Assembly (NCBI GenBank): GCA_017541325.1
Contig: JAFXZI010000001.1
Span: 71,093 to 135,092, forward strand
Length of the DNA: 64,000 nt
Direction of reading: 5' to 3'
Source of the DNA: Bacilli bacterium
GTDB taxonomy: Bacteria; Bacillota_I; Bacilli_A; RF39; UBA660
Of the stretch, positions 17,440-26,116 are shown piece after piece. Numbering within the stretch: the first letter of the stretch is position 1; each line of letters begins with the position of its first letter. A program made the position numbers and the translations under genes. The notes beneath the pieces were generated by a model, which did no database searches, was not told the DNA's origin, and was given only the letters and a program-made list of their open reading frames with translations.

Positions 17440-18191
17440 GCATGTAATACTACTCTTTCTTTACCTTCTTTTCTACAAGATGACAAAGTAAGTATTTGAT
17501 TTGTTTTAGAAGTATCTATATTGAAATTATGAGTTGATCTCTTCCTTAATACCTCAACAAATTTTCTAAATTCTTTTTCAGTTTTAAAATCGGTATTTAT
17601 ATAATAATCTTCAGGTTTAATTGCATATGTAGAAAATACTTGATATTTATATTCACCAGACTCTGTAACAAGTTTAATTGTTAGGTTTTCTGGGTTGTTG
17701 TACCATTCTTTATTAAATATATTTTTTAAAGTACCAAACATACTACCATTTTTAGTATTATGTCCGTAAATTATGATATTTTTGTCTTTTTCAGATACTT
17801 TGTTATGGAAGTCAGCAAAAATCCATCCAGCAGTACTATATTGTTTATCAAAGTTATGATTTAAATAATATGAATTATCTTTTGTTTTAACTACGAAATT
17901 AGATATATCAAGTCCATTTACTGCAAGATAAGCTACTGTATCACTATTACGTTCTTTAACTGCTTTAAAATCTATCTTAAAGTTGTTACTAACCACACCA
18001 GAAATATTATCATCTATTTTTACTTCTTCAACATATTCTTTTATTTCTTCTCTAATTTCTTTATTACGTTCTACGTTATAGCACCAAATAAGAATGTTTG
18101 TAGCAGAATATATTACTCCAAGTAAACTAATAACTATAACAACTATTAAAACCCAAGTACGTACTCTAGTTTTTCTTTTTCTTTGTTTCAT
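17424..18191 (-). CDS. srtB: Class B sortase, 255 aa
   Basis: A membrane-bound transpeptidase that cuts an NPxTx-type sorting signal and links the protein to peptidoglycan. One N-terminal helix (~13-33) anchors it. The catalytic residues are His144 (IIIYGHN), Cys239 (LTLSSC) and Arg246 (KERVVLH). The class B layout is seen in the NFVVKTKDNSYYLNHNFD and GWIFADFHN segments and in the extra helix before the cysteine. Likely substrates encoded here end in NPKTA (18252) and NPKTG (23539). It has its own AGGAGGG site, but a terminator separates it from the upstream substrate gene, so it is expressed by read-through or from a promoter I cannot see. Confidence 0.9.
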   Translation of the reverse strand: MKQRKRKTRVRTWVLIVVIVISLLGVIYSATNILIWCYNVERNKEIREEIKEYVEEVKIDDNISGVVSNNFKIDFKAVKERNSDTVAYLAVNGLDISNFVVKTKDNSYYLNHNFDKQYSTAGWIFADFHNKVSEKDKNIIIYGHNTKNGSMFGTLKNIFNKEWYNNPENLTIKLVTESGEYKYQVFSTYAIKPEDYYINTDFKTEKEFRKFVEVLRKRSTHNFNIDTSKTNQILTLSSCRKEGKERVVLHAMRLD

Positions 18192-18205
18192 ATATTCCCT
18201 CCTAA

Positions 18206-18234
18206 CAAAAATAGACTAGCACAAGCTAGCCTAT
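18206..18234 (-). terminator. Terminator between sortase substrate and sortase genes
   Basis: Stem ATAGGCTAGC/GCTAGTCTAT (one G-U pair) followed by TTTTTG on the minus strand. It may set a lower level of sortase than of substrate. Confidence 0.65.
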
Positions 18235-18251
18235 AATTTCAACTATTTTAA

Positions 18252-19613
18252 TTAATATCTCTTATTAAGATATAAAGCTGTTCCAGTTACTGCAGTAGCA
18301 CTAATAACTAAAGCACTTATATAAAGAATAATCTTATCAGCAGTCTTAGGGTTATTAGTTTGTTCAGTTGCATCTTCATCTGCAGCTGGTGCTTGATCAG
18401 CATAAGTTAATGCATATGGTGAAAAAGCATCTGTAGTAAATGAAATAGTTCCATCACCATTATCAACAGCATTAATTACTGTAGTTTTACCATCATGAAT
18501 TCTAATTACTTTATAAGTTCTAGTATATCCCTTTTGTACAGCAGGAAGATCTGTTGGAATAGCAAGTGTTACTTTAACAGCATTTGTAACTTCAGTAACT
18601 TGCTCTACTTTAGCATTTTCATCGTTAGGATTTACTAACCAAGCAGTAATATCATAAAATTTACCAACAACGAATCCTTTTTCTAAAGCATCATTAACCA
18701 TAGTAGTTTGTTCTTCAGTTGGTTCAAGTGCAGCATCAAATGCTTTAACTACTAACTCATCTTTAGGAACAACCACTTCCATACCAGTTGTATTTGTATA
18801 TGTTGTTGAAGATTCAGGAATATATGGTTTAATAACAGTTGCTTCTCCAAAAGTTCCACCATTTATAGTTACAGTTCCTTCATCATTTCCAATTATTTCT
18901 GAATCAGTTCCAGTTGAATTAAAAGTTCCATCTTCAATTGTAGTATTTCCAGGAGCTTCTGTCCAAACTGCATTTCCTTCAGTTCCTGAAGAAGTAAATG
19001 TTCCACCTTTAATTATAACAACATCTGAATTCATTATTGGAGCACCATATTCCTCAGTAGTACTAAATGTTCCATTGTTAATAGTTAACTTACCATTTGC
19101 GTTACTATATTGAGAATAATTAGTTCTATAATATCCTGCAAAGTTATTAACAACACAATATGAAGAAGTAAAAGTTCCGTTATTAATTACAACCTCTCCA
19201 TTAGTTAAACCAATTAAGTAATCACCAGAATGAGTAAATGTACCACCATTAATAACAAGTTTTGGAGTACCACTTATACTTGTAGTAATTCCATAGTTAT
19301 CCTCAATTTTAACTGTTCCGTTACCATTAATAGTTAACGAATCAAATACAGCAATACCATATGCACCACCATGTCCTGATAGCGTTAATGTATGATTATT
19401 TAAATTCATTGTTGTATTCGCTTTAATACGTAAAGTCGCAACCAAATTAAGATCTTGAGTTAAATCTAAAGAAGTACCAGTATAATCGATTGTTGTTCCT
19501 GCAACATTTTTCTCCATTAAATCAGAAAAAGAATTAACTTCAACTGAATCAGCATTTGCTATAAATGGGAAAAACATAACAAGTAATAATACTAATAAAA
19601 GTTTCTTTTTCAT
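18252..19613 (-). CDS. Sortase-anchored beta-helix surface protein with NPKTA signal, 453 aa
   Basis: A cleavable signal peptide (residues 1-21, ending IANADS) is followed by repeated strands of the type LTINNGTF, VIIKGGTF, TTIEDGTF and VTINGGTF (residues ~75-255), which suggest a right-handed beta-helix. A second domain covers ~280-405. The C-terminus has NPKTA, a hydrophobic helix and LNKRY, a cell wall sorting signal that fits the class B sortase encoded next. AAAGGAG precedes the start. A surface or matrix anchor for the TasA-like fibres is possible but not shown. Confidence 0.8.
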   Translation of the reverse strand: MKKKLLLVLLLVMFFPFIANADSVEVNSFSDLMEKNVAGTTIDYTGTSLDLTQDLNLVATLRIKANTTMNLNNHTLTLSGHGGAYGIAVFDSLTINGNGTVKIEDNYGITTSISGTPKLVINGGTFTHSGDYLIGLTNGEVVINNGTFTSSYCVVNNFAGYYRTNYSQYSNANGKLTINNGTFSTTEEYGAPIMNSDVVIIKGGTFTSSGTEGNAVWTEAPGNTTIEDGTFNSTGTDSEIIGNDEGTVTINGGTFGEATVIKPYIPESSTTYTNTTGMEVVVPKDELVVKAFDAALEPTEEQTTMVNDALEKGFVVGKFYDITAWLVNPNDENAKVEQVTEVTNAVKVTLAIPTDLPAVQKGYTRTYKVIRIHDGKTTVINAVDNGDGTISFTTDAFSPYALTYADQAPAADEDATEQTNNPKTADKIILYISALVISATAVTGTALYLNKRY

Positions 19614-19630
19614 TTTTTCTCCTTTCTTTA

Positions 19631-19684
19631 TTGTATAATTTAATTATACAATTATTTACAAAATATAGAACAACATATTTTGTA
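19631..19684. promoter_or_regulatory. Two palindromes in the promoter region of the sortase-substrate gene
   Basis: TTGTATAAT-TTA-ATTATACAA (19631-19651) covers a minus-strand TATAAT box. Just upstream, TACAAAATAT (19657-19666) and its exact complement (19675-19684) flank an 8-base spacer. The second palindrome resembles the one at 8217-8233. Binding by a dimeric regulator at and next to the -10 would act as repression. Regulator unknown. Confidence 0.5.
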
Positions 19685-19784
19685 TAATCGTGTAAAGTAT
19701 ACATTGTAAATATCTGACAATTCGTTTTGCTTACCTTACTCTACAATTACATTATATATGATTTATTTAAACAAGACAATAGTA

Positions 19785-19815
19785 TAAAAAAAATACCTAG
19801 AAATCTAGGTATTTT
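19785..19815 (-). terminator. Terminator overlapping the end of the CmpB-like gene
   Basis: Perfect 12-base arms AAAATACCTAGA and TCTAGGTATTTT, with a T-run on the minus strand. Confidence 0.75.
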
Positions 19816-20363
19816 AAACCTCTTTTTTCATAGAAGTTTCTAGCGTTTGTAGTTTTAAAAATCTTACAAATAATAAAGTTATATAATAAATCTATTATGA
19901 AGATAATAAATATAATTGTACTTATTATATTAAATAATTCTCCTTTTAATAATAAAAGAACTGGTACTACTCCACATACTAAGAATAATCCTCCTAATCC
20001 AAATATTAATACACTTCTTAAACAGACATATCCATTAATATTACCAAAATTTAATATTTCCTTATTATAGTCCCAAAGTCTTATATGAAATACTTTATCA
20101 AGAACTAAACCAGTAAATAGTTCAAGTACCCCTGTAATTAATACTGATAATAAAAATATAATTAATGGTTCTTTTCTAAAATTATAATTAATTAATACTA
20201 ATAGAACTGATCCTATAGAATATATATTAATAAAAGGAAGAAAATTACTACCTCTCATATAAACTTTTTTTCTATGTGAATTTAAATAATAAAAAATTAC
20301 CTCATAAATCCATCCAAATATACCACCAAGAACAAAAATCATCATTAATAAATATATATTCAT
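19797..20363 (-). CDS. Putative membrane protein of the ABC_trans_CmpB family, 188 aa
   Basis: Four to five hydrophobic helices are visible. The order of motifs, GWIYEVIFYYLNSH, then MRGSNFLPFINIYSIGSVLL, then HIRLWDYNKEILNFGNINGYVCL, fits the PF06541 family (putative ABC-transporter type IV), whose function is not known. Length is near the family norm. It diverges from the plus-strand gene at 20425, with overlapping promoters in the gap. Confidence 0.7.
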   Translation of the reverse strand: MNIYLLMMIFVLGGIFGWIYEVIFYYLNSHRKKVYMRGSNFLPFINIYSIGSVLLVLINYNFRKEPLIIFLLSVLITGVLELFTGLVLDKVFHIRLWDYNKEILNFGNINGYVCLRSVLIFGLGGLFLVCGVVPVLLLLKGELFNIISTIIFIIFIIDLLYNFIICKIFKTTNARNFYEKRGLKYLDF

Positions 20364-20379
20364 AAAATCACCTATTAAT

Positions 20380-20388
20380 ATTTTATCA
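20380..20388 (-). promoter_or_regulatory. Extended -10 promoter of the CmpB-like gene
   Basis: Minus strand TGATAAAAT; start codon at 20363. Back to back with the plus-strand promoter at 20396-20404. Confidence 0.5.
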
Positions 20389-20395
20389 CATTATG

Positions 20396-20404
20396 TGGTA
20401 GAAT
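20396..20404 (+). promoter_or_regulatory. Extended -10 promoter of the 20425 gene
   Basis: TGGTAGAAT, 20 bases before the start codon. It lies 7 bases from the divergent promoter, so the two cannot be occupied together. Confidence 0.5.
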
Positions 20405-20424
20405 ATTAATATAGAGGTGGTTGT

Positions 20425-21378
20425 GTGAAAATAGTTAAATACATTGTTACAGGAATAATATGTTTAATAATAGTATTATTAATACTGTTTATAATAGATT
20501 ATTTAAGAATCAATATTAGATATGCATTAGATAAAAAGGACTTTAAGAAAAGTATTCCTATTAGTGGTAATAAAGATGGATATATTCCTCAAGGTCTTGC
20601 TTATTCAGATAAATACAAAGTAGTATTACAAACTTCTTACAATAGCAAAGGAAAACCTAGTAAATTATATGTAATGGATTTTGATAAGAAAAAAGTTATT
20701 AAAGAGTTAGAACTTAGAGATAGTAAAAATAAAGAGAATAAAACTCACGTTGGTGGAATTGCAACTGAAGGAGATACAGTTTGGATAACTAGTGATTATC
20801 AAGTTAGTGAATATGATTTACAAGAAATAATTAATACTGATAATAATTATATAAAAAGTTATTTTGAAAAAGAATTATCTATTAGAGGAGACTTTGCAAC
20901 TATTGGAGACAATCAATTATTTATTGGAGATTTCTATTTAAAACCATTTTATGATGTACCAGGAAATACTCCTTTAATGTATTGCTATGATTTATCAGAA
21001 ACAATAAATTTTGATGAACCAAAATATATTGCAGCTTTACCTAAAATGGTACAAGGTTTAACTATTACTCCTGATCATAAATATATATTTACTAGATCAT
21101 TTACTTATTTAATTAATTCAGATTTAGTTATTTATGATAATCCTACTGACTTTGAAAGTGAATTTTACGAATTAAATAATAAATTAATTCCATTCTTTAG
21201 ATTTAATGAGAATAACTTAATAAACAATAAAAAACTTCCACCAATGGCAGAAGGATTATTCTATAAAGATAAAAAATTATATATTCTATTTGAAAGCAGT
21301 AGTGATACTTATGCACTAGCTTTTCCAAAGATTAAAAATATTCTTGAATTAGATATAAATAAAATAGATAGGAAATAA
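20425..21378 (+). CDS. Membrane-anchored extracellular propeller-like protein, 317 aa
   Basis: GTG start at 20425 with GAGGTGG 4 bases upstream. Residues ~5-25 form a membrane anchor. The outer part has short repeated strand patterns with Y-I-P-Q-G-L-A-Y, GGIATEGDTVWITSDY, FATIGDNQLFIGDFY, MVQGLTITPDHKYIFT and MAEGLFYKDKKLYILFES. About five repeats of a (G/A)-(L/I)-x(6)-(L/V)-(W/F/Y)-I type suggest a beta-propeller. No catalytic motif is evident. It ends in a bidirectional terminator shared with ldh. Confidence 0.7.
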   Translation: MKIVKYIVTGIICLIIVLLILFIIDYLRINIRYALDKKDFKKSIPISGNKDGYIPQGLAYSDKYKVVLQTSYNSKGKPSKLYVMDFDKKKVIKELELRDSKNKENKTHVGGIATEGDTVWITSDYQVSEYDLQEIINTDNNYIKSYFEKELSIRGDFATIGDNQLFIGDFYLKPFYDVPGNTPLMYCYDLSETINFDEPKYIAALPKMVQGLTITPDHKYIFTRSFTYLINSDLVIYDNPTDFESEFYELNNKLIPFFRFNENNLINNKKLPPMAEGLFYKDKKLYILFESSSDTYALAFPKIKNILELDINKIDRK

Positions 21379-21394
21379 TCCTATCTATTTTTAA
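21363..21394. terminator. Bidirectional terminator between the propeller-like gene and ldh
   Basis: Perfect 10-base arms AATAGATAGG and CCTATCTATT around a 7-base loop, with T-runs on both strands. Confidence 0.8.
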
Positions 21395-22302
21395 TTTATT
21401 TTATCTATATTTTCTTTTATTACTTTGATTGTATTATTCATTAACTCTGTTTCTTTATCATTTAATTTAATATATATTCTCTTCTTTACTCCTTTTCTAT
21501 TTAAGACAACTGGAGTACTAACATATATATTGTTTTCAGGATCATAATTAGAAAGAGCAAATACTAAATTTTCATCTCCTAAAATAGCATTAGTAATTCT
21601 AACAAGAGTAACTCCTATTCCATAATAAGTTGCTCCTTTTTTATTTATTATTTCATAAGCAGCATTTCTTACTTCATCTTCTATTTTTTTCATATCTTCT
21701 TCATTTAAATAATCATTTATACTTTGAAGTCCTACACTAGCATTACTCCATGGAATAAATTCAGAGTCTCCATGTTCACCTATTACATAAGCATGAATGT
21801 TTTTAGGATTAATTTCAATTCTTTCACCAATGTTATATCTAAGTCTTGCAGAATCTAAGCTTGTTCCTGAACCAATTACTTGATTATCTTTAAGTCCTGA
21901 ATATTTATAAGTAATATATGTCATGATATCTAAAGGATTAGTTGCAACTAAAAAGATTCCATTAAATCCACTTTCCATTACTTGTCCAATTATATCTTTA
22001 AAAATCGCAGCATTTTTATTTATTAAATCTAATCTTGTTTCTCCTGGTTTTTGATTAGCTCCTGCTGCAATCATAACAATATCAGCATCGCCACAATCTT
22101 TATATGTTCCACCATGAATATATATTTTTCCTGGAGCATATGGAAGACAATGGTTTAAATCCATAACTTCTCCTTCAATACGATCTTGATTTAAATCTAT
22201 AAGAGCTAGTTCATTAACATATGTTCTTTGATTTACTAAGGCATAAGCATAACTCATACCTACATTTCCACATCCAATTATAACTACTTTATTCTTCTCC
22301 AT
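21391..22302 (-). CDS. ldh: L-lactate dehydrogenase, 303 aa
   Basis: Interconverts pyruvate and L-lactate with NADH and closes fermentative redox balance in the cytosol. The Rossmann motif GCGNVG is at residues 11-16; Asp of ALIDLN binds the NADH ribose; GETRLDLINKNAAIF is the mobile-loop region; GSGTSLDSARLR and GEHGDSEF (catalytic His) complete the active site. The Gln of the loop (NQKPGETR) favours pyruvate over oxaloacetate, which separates it from malate dehydrogenase. Length is normal. AGGAGG precedes the start, and it has its own promoter and terminator. Confidence 0.93.
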   Translation of the reverse strand: MEKNKVVIIGCGNVGMSYAYALVNQRTYVNELALIDLNQDRIEGEVMDLNHCLPYAPGKIYIHGGTYKDCGDADIVMIAAGANQKPGETRLDLINKNAAIFKDIIGQVMESGFNGIFLVATNPLDIMTYITYKYSGLKDNQVIGSGTSLDSARLRYNIGERIEINPKNIHAYVIGEHGDSEFIPWSNASVGLQSINDYLNEEDMKKIEDEVRNAAYEIINKKGATYYGIGVTLVRITNAILGDENLVFALSNYDPENNIYVSTPVVLNRKGVKKRIYIKLNDKETELMNNTIKVIKENIDKIN

Positions 22303-22325
22303 TATAATTCCTCCTATACTAATTA

Positions 22326-22354
22326 ATTATATAATATATTACAAAAATAAACAA
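22326..22354 (-). promoter_or_regulatory. Sigma-A promoter of ldh
   Basis: Minus strand TTGTTT (22354-22349), a 17-base spacer and TATAAT (22331-22326). One of the few promoters here with a recognisable -35 box. Confidence 0.55.
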
Positions 22355-22384
22355 AAAAGATTACATTTAATTGTAATCTTTTTA
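22353..22384 (-). terminator. Terminator after the 22382 gene
   Basis: GATTACA (22359-22365) pairs with TGTAATC (22372-22378), then a T-run on the minus strand. Its tail overlaps the ldh -35 box. Confidence 0.7.
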
Positions 22385-22987
22385 AGCACTAAATCTACGT
22401 TTATAAGTATCTATTATACTTTTAGCACAACTTCTTTTTTCTTCTTTACGTTCTCTTAAAGAACTTAATTCACTATCTATACTCATATTTTCATGAGCAA
22501 TATGTTCTTCTATTCCAAAACGACTTAATAGAATATGTCTTTTTACACTTTGAACAGATGCACCACTCATTATTTTTTTAGAGTGCCCTTTATTAATATC
22601 AGTTAAAATATCAGATATTTCTCTACTACCAGGAAGGTATGAATAAAGTTCATTATATTTTGATAAAAAGCTTAGATCAGTTTCTATTCTTTCAATATCT
22701 CCATCTTTTAAGAAACATTTAGGAATATCTCCAATATATACTACTTTATCTCTCATAACACTTTCTAATTCTTCATCAGTTAAACTTCTTTTTAAATCAT
22801 GTTCAAAGAATCTTTTAACTACTAAATAATGAACATCTGTTAATAAATAATCTATTACTGATTGATGTTCTACTTTTCTTAATTCTCCTAAACCTTTAGT
22901 AATATCTATTCCATACATTACAACTAGACTTTGTTCAAAACTATTTAGACTAGAAAATTTTATTTTATTATTCGAATTTATAATCAT
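22382..22987 (-). CDS. Unknown soluble protein, 201 aa
   Basis: The start at 22987 is chosen because GGAGAG lies 6 bases upstream; the frame stays open for 25 codons beyond. No family is recognised. The protein is helical, with no signal peptide, and has a charged C-terminal third (SLRERKEEKRSCAKSIIDTYKRRF). Terminators on both sides make it a single-gene unit. Confidence 0.65.
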   Translation of the reverse strand: MIINSNNKIKFSSLNSFEQSLVVMYGIDITKGLGELRKVEHQSVIDYLLTDVHYLVVKRFFEHDLKRSLTDEELESVMRDKVVYIGDIPKCFLKDGDIERIETDLSFLSKYNELYSYLPGSREISDILTDINKGHSKKIMSGASVQSVKRHILLSRFGIEEHIAHENMSIDSELSSLRERKEEKRSCAKSIIDTYKRRFSA

Positions 22988-23046
22988 AATATCTCTCCTA
23001 ACAACGTTTATTATTATATTTATGATATATTTCTTTGTCAAATAAA

Positions 23047-23065
23047 AAAGTGCTTTAAGCACTTT
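23047..23065 (-). terminator. Terminator overlapping the end of the lipoprotein gene
   Basis: AAAGTGCTT/TAAGCACTTT hairpin, with a T-run on the minus strand. Confidence 0.7.
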
Positions 23066-23483
23066 CTTCTTCTTTTAAATTTTCTTCAATCCAAGTAAGA
23101 GATTTAAATAGTTTTTCTTCATCTCCATATTTAAAACTAAATGTATATTTATCCCATTGTAATATTTTAATTGTATCGATTTTTGCTTCACCATTTTCTT
23201 TCTTACAAGTAAATTTTATATATTCTCCATCATATTTAAAAGTACATTCTGCATTATTATCAAAAGAATAATTAGATGCATTATTATTACAATCATCCAT
23301 AGAATAATCATTATTCTTTTTAAAAGATATACATGCATTTACTGGTTTATTATCTAGTATTTCTCTATATATTATATTTGTATATTCTACTTCTTTAGAT
23401 TTAGAATTATCTATTTCTTCTTTAGTAGCTTCACATCCAACTAATAAAAGAATTGATATAGTTAATAAAATAATTTTTTTCAT
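23055..23483 (-). CDS. Lipoprotein of unknown function, 142 aa
   Basis: A type II signal peptide is clear: basic start, hydrophobic core and lipobox LLVGC with Cys17. The mature part is small, charged and contains four further cysteines (ACISF, DDCNN, AECTF, FTCKK) that may form two disulfides outside the cell. No known domain is recognised. Confidence 0.75.
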   Translation of the reverse strand: MKKIILLTISILLLVGCEATKEEIDNSKSKEVEYTNIIYREILDNKPVNACISFKKNNDYSMDDCNNNASNYSFDNNAECTFKYDGEYIKFTCKKENGEAKIDTIKILQWDKYTFSFKYGDEEKLFKSLTWIEENLKEEESA

Positions 23484-23498
23484 ATTATCACCAATTTA

Positions 23499-23507
23499 AT
23501 TATATCA
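23499..23507 (-). promoter_or_regulatory. Extended -10 promoter of the lipoprotein gene
   Basis: Minus strand TGATATAAT, 16-24 bases upstream of the start codon. Confidence 0.5.
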
Positions 23508-23533
23508 TAAAAAAACTCTTCAATTGAAGAGTT
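23507..23533 (-). terminator. Terminator of the surface protease gene
   Basis: AACTCTTCAATTGAAGAGTT palindrome followed by seven T on the minus strand. It sits next to the lipoprotein promoter. Confidence 0.75.
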
Positions 23534-23538
23534 CCTTA

Positions 23539-26028
23539 TTATTTAAAATGTTTTAACAAGTCATGTTTCTTATTAATTATATATGCACCAATAGATGTTA
23601 CAACTACTACTATAGAAGCTACTATAGGTGTAGAAATACCAGTCTTTGGATTTTCTTCTTTTTGTGGTTTTTGACTAGCTGCATTATTATTACTTCCTGG
23701 ATTACTTGCAGGAATATCTGGATTTGTTGGTGGTGTTACTCCATTTCCTTCTTGTTGATTAATATCTATTACAGTTATTTCAGTAGATCTAGATATATTA
23801 GAACCATCTACTGAAGATGCAGTAATTATTGCTCTACCAGCTTTAACACCAATAACTCTACCAGTATTATTTACAACAGCAATTTCAGGATTAGATGATG
23901 ACCAAACAATATTTTTATTACTTGCATTTGAAGGTTCAATTACTGCGCTCAATTGTAAGTAACCATTTACTGATACTTCTCTATTATTTTGACCACTAAT
24001 AGTAATTGAAGATATTAATACTTGCTCTGTTTCACCGTCATCTCCACCTTGATTATTACCTCCTGGAGTATTTCCTCCTGGTGTATCTGTTCCCGGAGTA
24101 TCTGTTCCTGGAGTATTTCCTCCTGGAGTGTCTGTTCCTGGAGTATCTGTTCCAGGATTAGTAGTACCTTGAGCTATATAAATCTCTTGAGAAGATTCTA
24201 CAGTTCCATATTTAAATTTAACTGTATATGTACCAGCTTGAGTAGTTCCAGGTTTAACAGCTATTTTATATCCATTTGCAGTTGGAGTTATATCAAAATT
24301 ATCTCTAACATTAACATTAGAAGAATTTCTAATTTCAACTGTTATATCATTTATTCCAACATTAGTTAATGTAAGTGGAATATTAAAGTATCCACCATTA
24401 GTATCTACAGTAGTAGCACTTGGAACTGGTTCTTCAGCATTAATATTATAACTAATATTGCTAGTTCCAGCAGAAACTAATGAGAAGAATAAATAATCAT
24501 TATTTGCAGTTGAATCTATAAATGTTGTTTCACTTGTTCCATCATTGAAGTATGAAACATTATGTTTAATATCTGTACTAGCTAAATAATATCTATCACT
24601 AGTATTTGTTAATTCAGGTACAGAAACTGGATAATTATAGTAATCTACACCATCTTCATATGAAACGGATGTTGAAGTATATTTAATAAATATATAAAAG
24701 TTATCTGAAGTAATTTTTATATCATCTGTTATATTTAATGTTTCAAATCCAGTTGCATCAAACATAATTGGTGATGAATTTAGTTTTTTAGCATTACTAA
24801 AGTTATTTGTATCAGAATAATAAATATCTACACTATCATTAGCAAATCCATAAACACTAACTTCTTTTAATGCTTCAGCTCCTGCATTTTTCTTTGAATA
24901 TTTGTTATAGAATATCTTAGTTGAATCTTCAAACATCAAATATGATCCACTATATCCTAAATAAGCATTACTATAAGTATTATCAACTACTTTATTATTT
25001 ACTCCATTTACAGAGAAAACAAAATCACACGCATGTTTATCAGCATAACTTATATAGTGATATCCTTGATTTCCATCTATATTAAATGTGTTTGGATAAG
25101 TATTTTTAACAATCCAAGCACCATCTCTTCCTGGATTAGTTTTAAAGTTAGATGCTAAATAATTATCATCCCAACCAATAATTGTTGCAGCATGTCCTGC
25201 ATAATCATTACCATTGTAATAATATGATGATCCATCACTTGATAAATAGTTTCCTACATCTGAATACATATAAATACCAACTGCACCATAACTCATAATC
25301 ATATTTTTAATAGTAAATATAGTTTGAGGACTACAGTCATCTTTTGAAGTAAAGAATCTAACTTCATCTACATCATATTCTTGCTTTTGATTAATTGTAT
25401 TATTTTTAGTAGAGTTAACTGTATCTATAGTTAATTTATCATTTGAAATTGGTCCTTTATTTAACATTAAATAGTGAGCACTCATCAAATATTCTCCACC
25501 ACTATCTTTACCATTTGTAATAGAGTGATCTGCATACCCATAAACATTCTTTGTTCCATCATATAGATTTTTTAATGCATAGAATCCATAATGTCTTGCA
25601 GATAAATTAGTTGATGGTCCACCATTTTTTAAATAGTTTGACTCAATAACAGCATTTGTAGAAAAAGCCCAACAAGAATTACTATCAGTACCATTAGTCA
25701 TTTTTTGAGTTTTAACAGGAGTTACATTATTATAATCTCTTAAATCATAACGAGCATCAAAATTTCCTACAGTCGTTCTAGTATTATTCTTTTTAATAAT
25801 TATTTTACTAGATGATTTAGTCATTTCATAACACTTAACTGGAGCGATTTTATCTTTTTTCTCTTCTTTAGATAATTTCATCCATGCTTTGTATTCTTCT
25901 GTTTCAGTACATTTATAATTATCCTTTTTTACGTAATCTAAAGCATCTACTTTATTAGCAGGATATAACATTAAAGTTAATGCACTTATACCTAAGATAC
26001 TGCTTGTAATTATTTTATTCTTTTTCAT
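23539..26028 (-). CDS. Sortase-anchored papain-family (C1A) cysteine protease with Big_2 domain, 829 aa
   Basis: Signal peptide 1-29. The protease domain (~90-325) has Gln108 (oxyanion hole), Cys119 in SNSCWAFS, His279 in AGHAATIIGWDDNY and Asn309 in AWIVKNT. A beta-rich domain with aromatic patches follows (~330-520), similar to the lectin-like region of clostridial and listerial C1A surface proteases. Next are an Ig-like strand region (~535-630), a PGTDTPGG linker (~630-670), a Big_2 domain (~675-760), and NPKTG plus a hydrophobic helix and KKHDLLKHFK. It is a cell-wall-attached peptidase and a probable second substrate of the class B sortase at 17424. Confidence 0.88.
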   Translation of the reverse strand: MKKNKIITSSILGISALTLMLYPANKVDALDYVKKDNYKCTETEEYKAWMKLSKEEKKDKIAPVKCYEMTKSSSKIIIKKNNTRTTVGNFDARYDLRDYNNVTPVKTQKMTNGTDSNSCWAFSTNAVIESNYLKNGGPSTNLSARHYGFYALKNLYDGTKNVYGYADHSITNGKDSGGEYLMSAHYLMLNKGPISNDKLTIDTVNSTKNNTINQKQEYDVDEVRFFTSKDDCSPQTIFTIKNMIMSYGAVGIYMYSDVGNYLSSDGSSYYYNGNDYAGHAATIIGWDDNYLASNFKTNPGRDGAWIVKNTYPNTFNIDGNQGYHYISYADKHACDFVFSVNGVNNKVVDNTYSNAYLGYSGSYLMFEDSTKIFYNKYSKKNAGAEALKEVSVYGFANDSVDIYYSDTNNFSNAKKLNSSPIMFDATGFETLNITDDIKITSDNFYIFIKYTSTSVSYEDGVDYYNYPVSVPELTNTSDRYYLASTDIKHNVSYFNDGTSETTFIDSTANNDYLFFSLVSAGTSNISYNINAEEPVPSATTVDTNGGYFNIPLTLTNVGINDITVEIRNSSNVNVRDNFDITPTANGYKIAVKPGTTQAGTYTVKFKYGTVESSQEIYIAQGTTNPGTDTPGTDTPGGNTPGTDTPGTDTPGGNTPGGNNQGGDDGETEQVLISSITISGQNNREVSVNGYLQLSAVIEPSNASNKNIVWSSSNPEIAVVNNTGRVIGVKAGRAIITASSVDGSNISRSTEITVIDINQQEGNGVTPPTNPDIPASNPGSNNNAASQKPQKEENPKTGISTPIVASIVVVVTSIGAYIINKKHDLLKHFK
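24049..24160 (-). repeat. Tandem repeats coding for the PGTDTPGG linker
   Basis: Units of 12-18 bases encoding G-T-D-T-P or G-G-N-T-P repeat about nine times. They form a flexible wall-spanning linker and are likely to vary in copy number between strains. Confidence 0.75.
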
Positions 26029-26067
26029 AACATCATCCTCTACTCTCTAGTATAAGTATAAAATAAA

Positions 26068-26098
26068 AAAATGATATTTTTCAACAAAATATCATTTT
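26068..26098 (-). promoter_or_regulatory. AT-rich inverted repeat upstream of the protease gene
   Basis: AAAATGATATTTT (26068-26080) and its complement (26086-26098) are followed on the minus strand by TTTTTTT, so the element acts as a terminator for the deacetylase gene upstream. A TTGAAA-18-TATACT pair overlapping it may be the protease promoter. Confidence 0.5.
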
Positions 26099-26116
26099 AA
26101 ACACTCTACTTTACAA

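Noticed and set aside
24049-24160. Short repeats resembling a CRISPR
   Set aside because: They are in frame and encode the PGTDTPGG linker of the surface protease.
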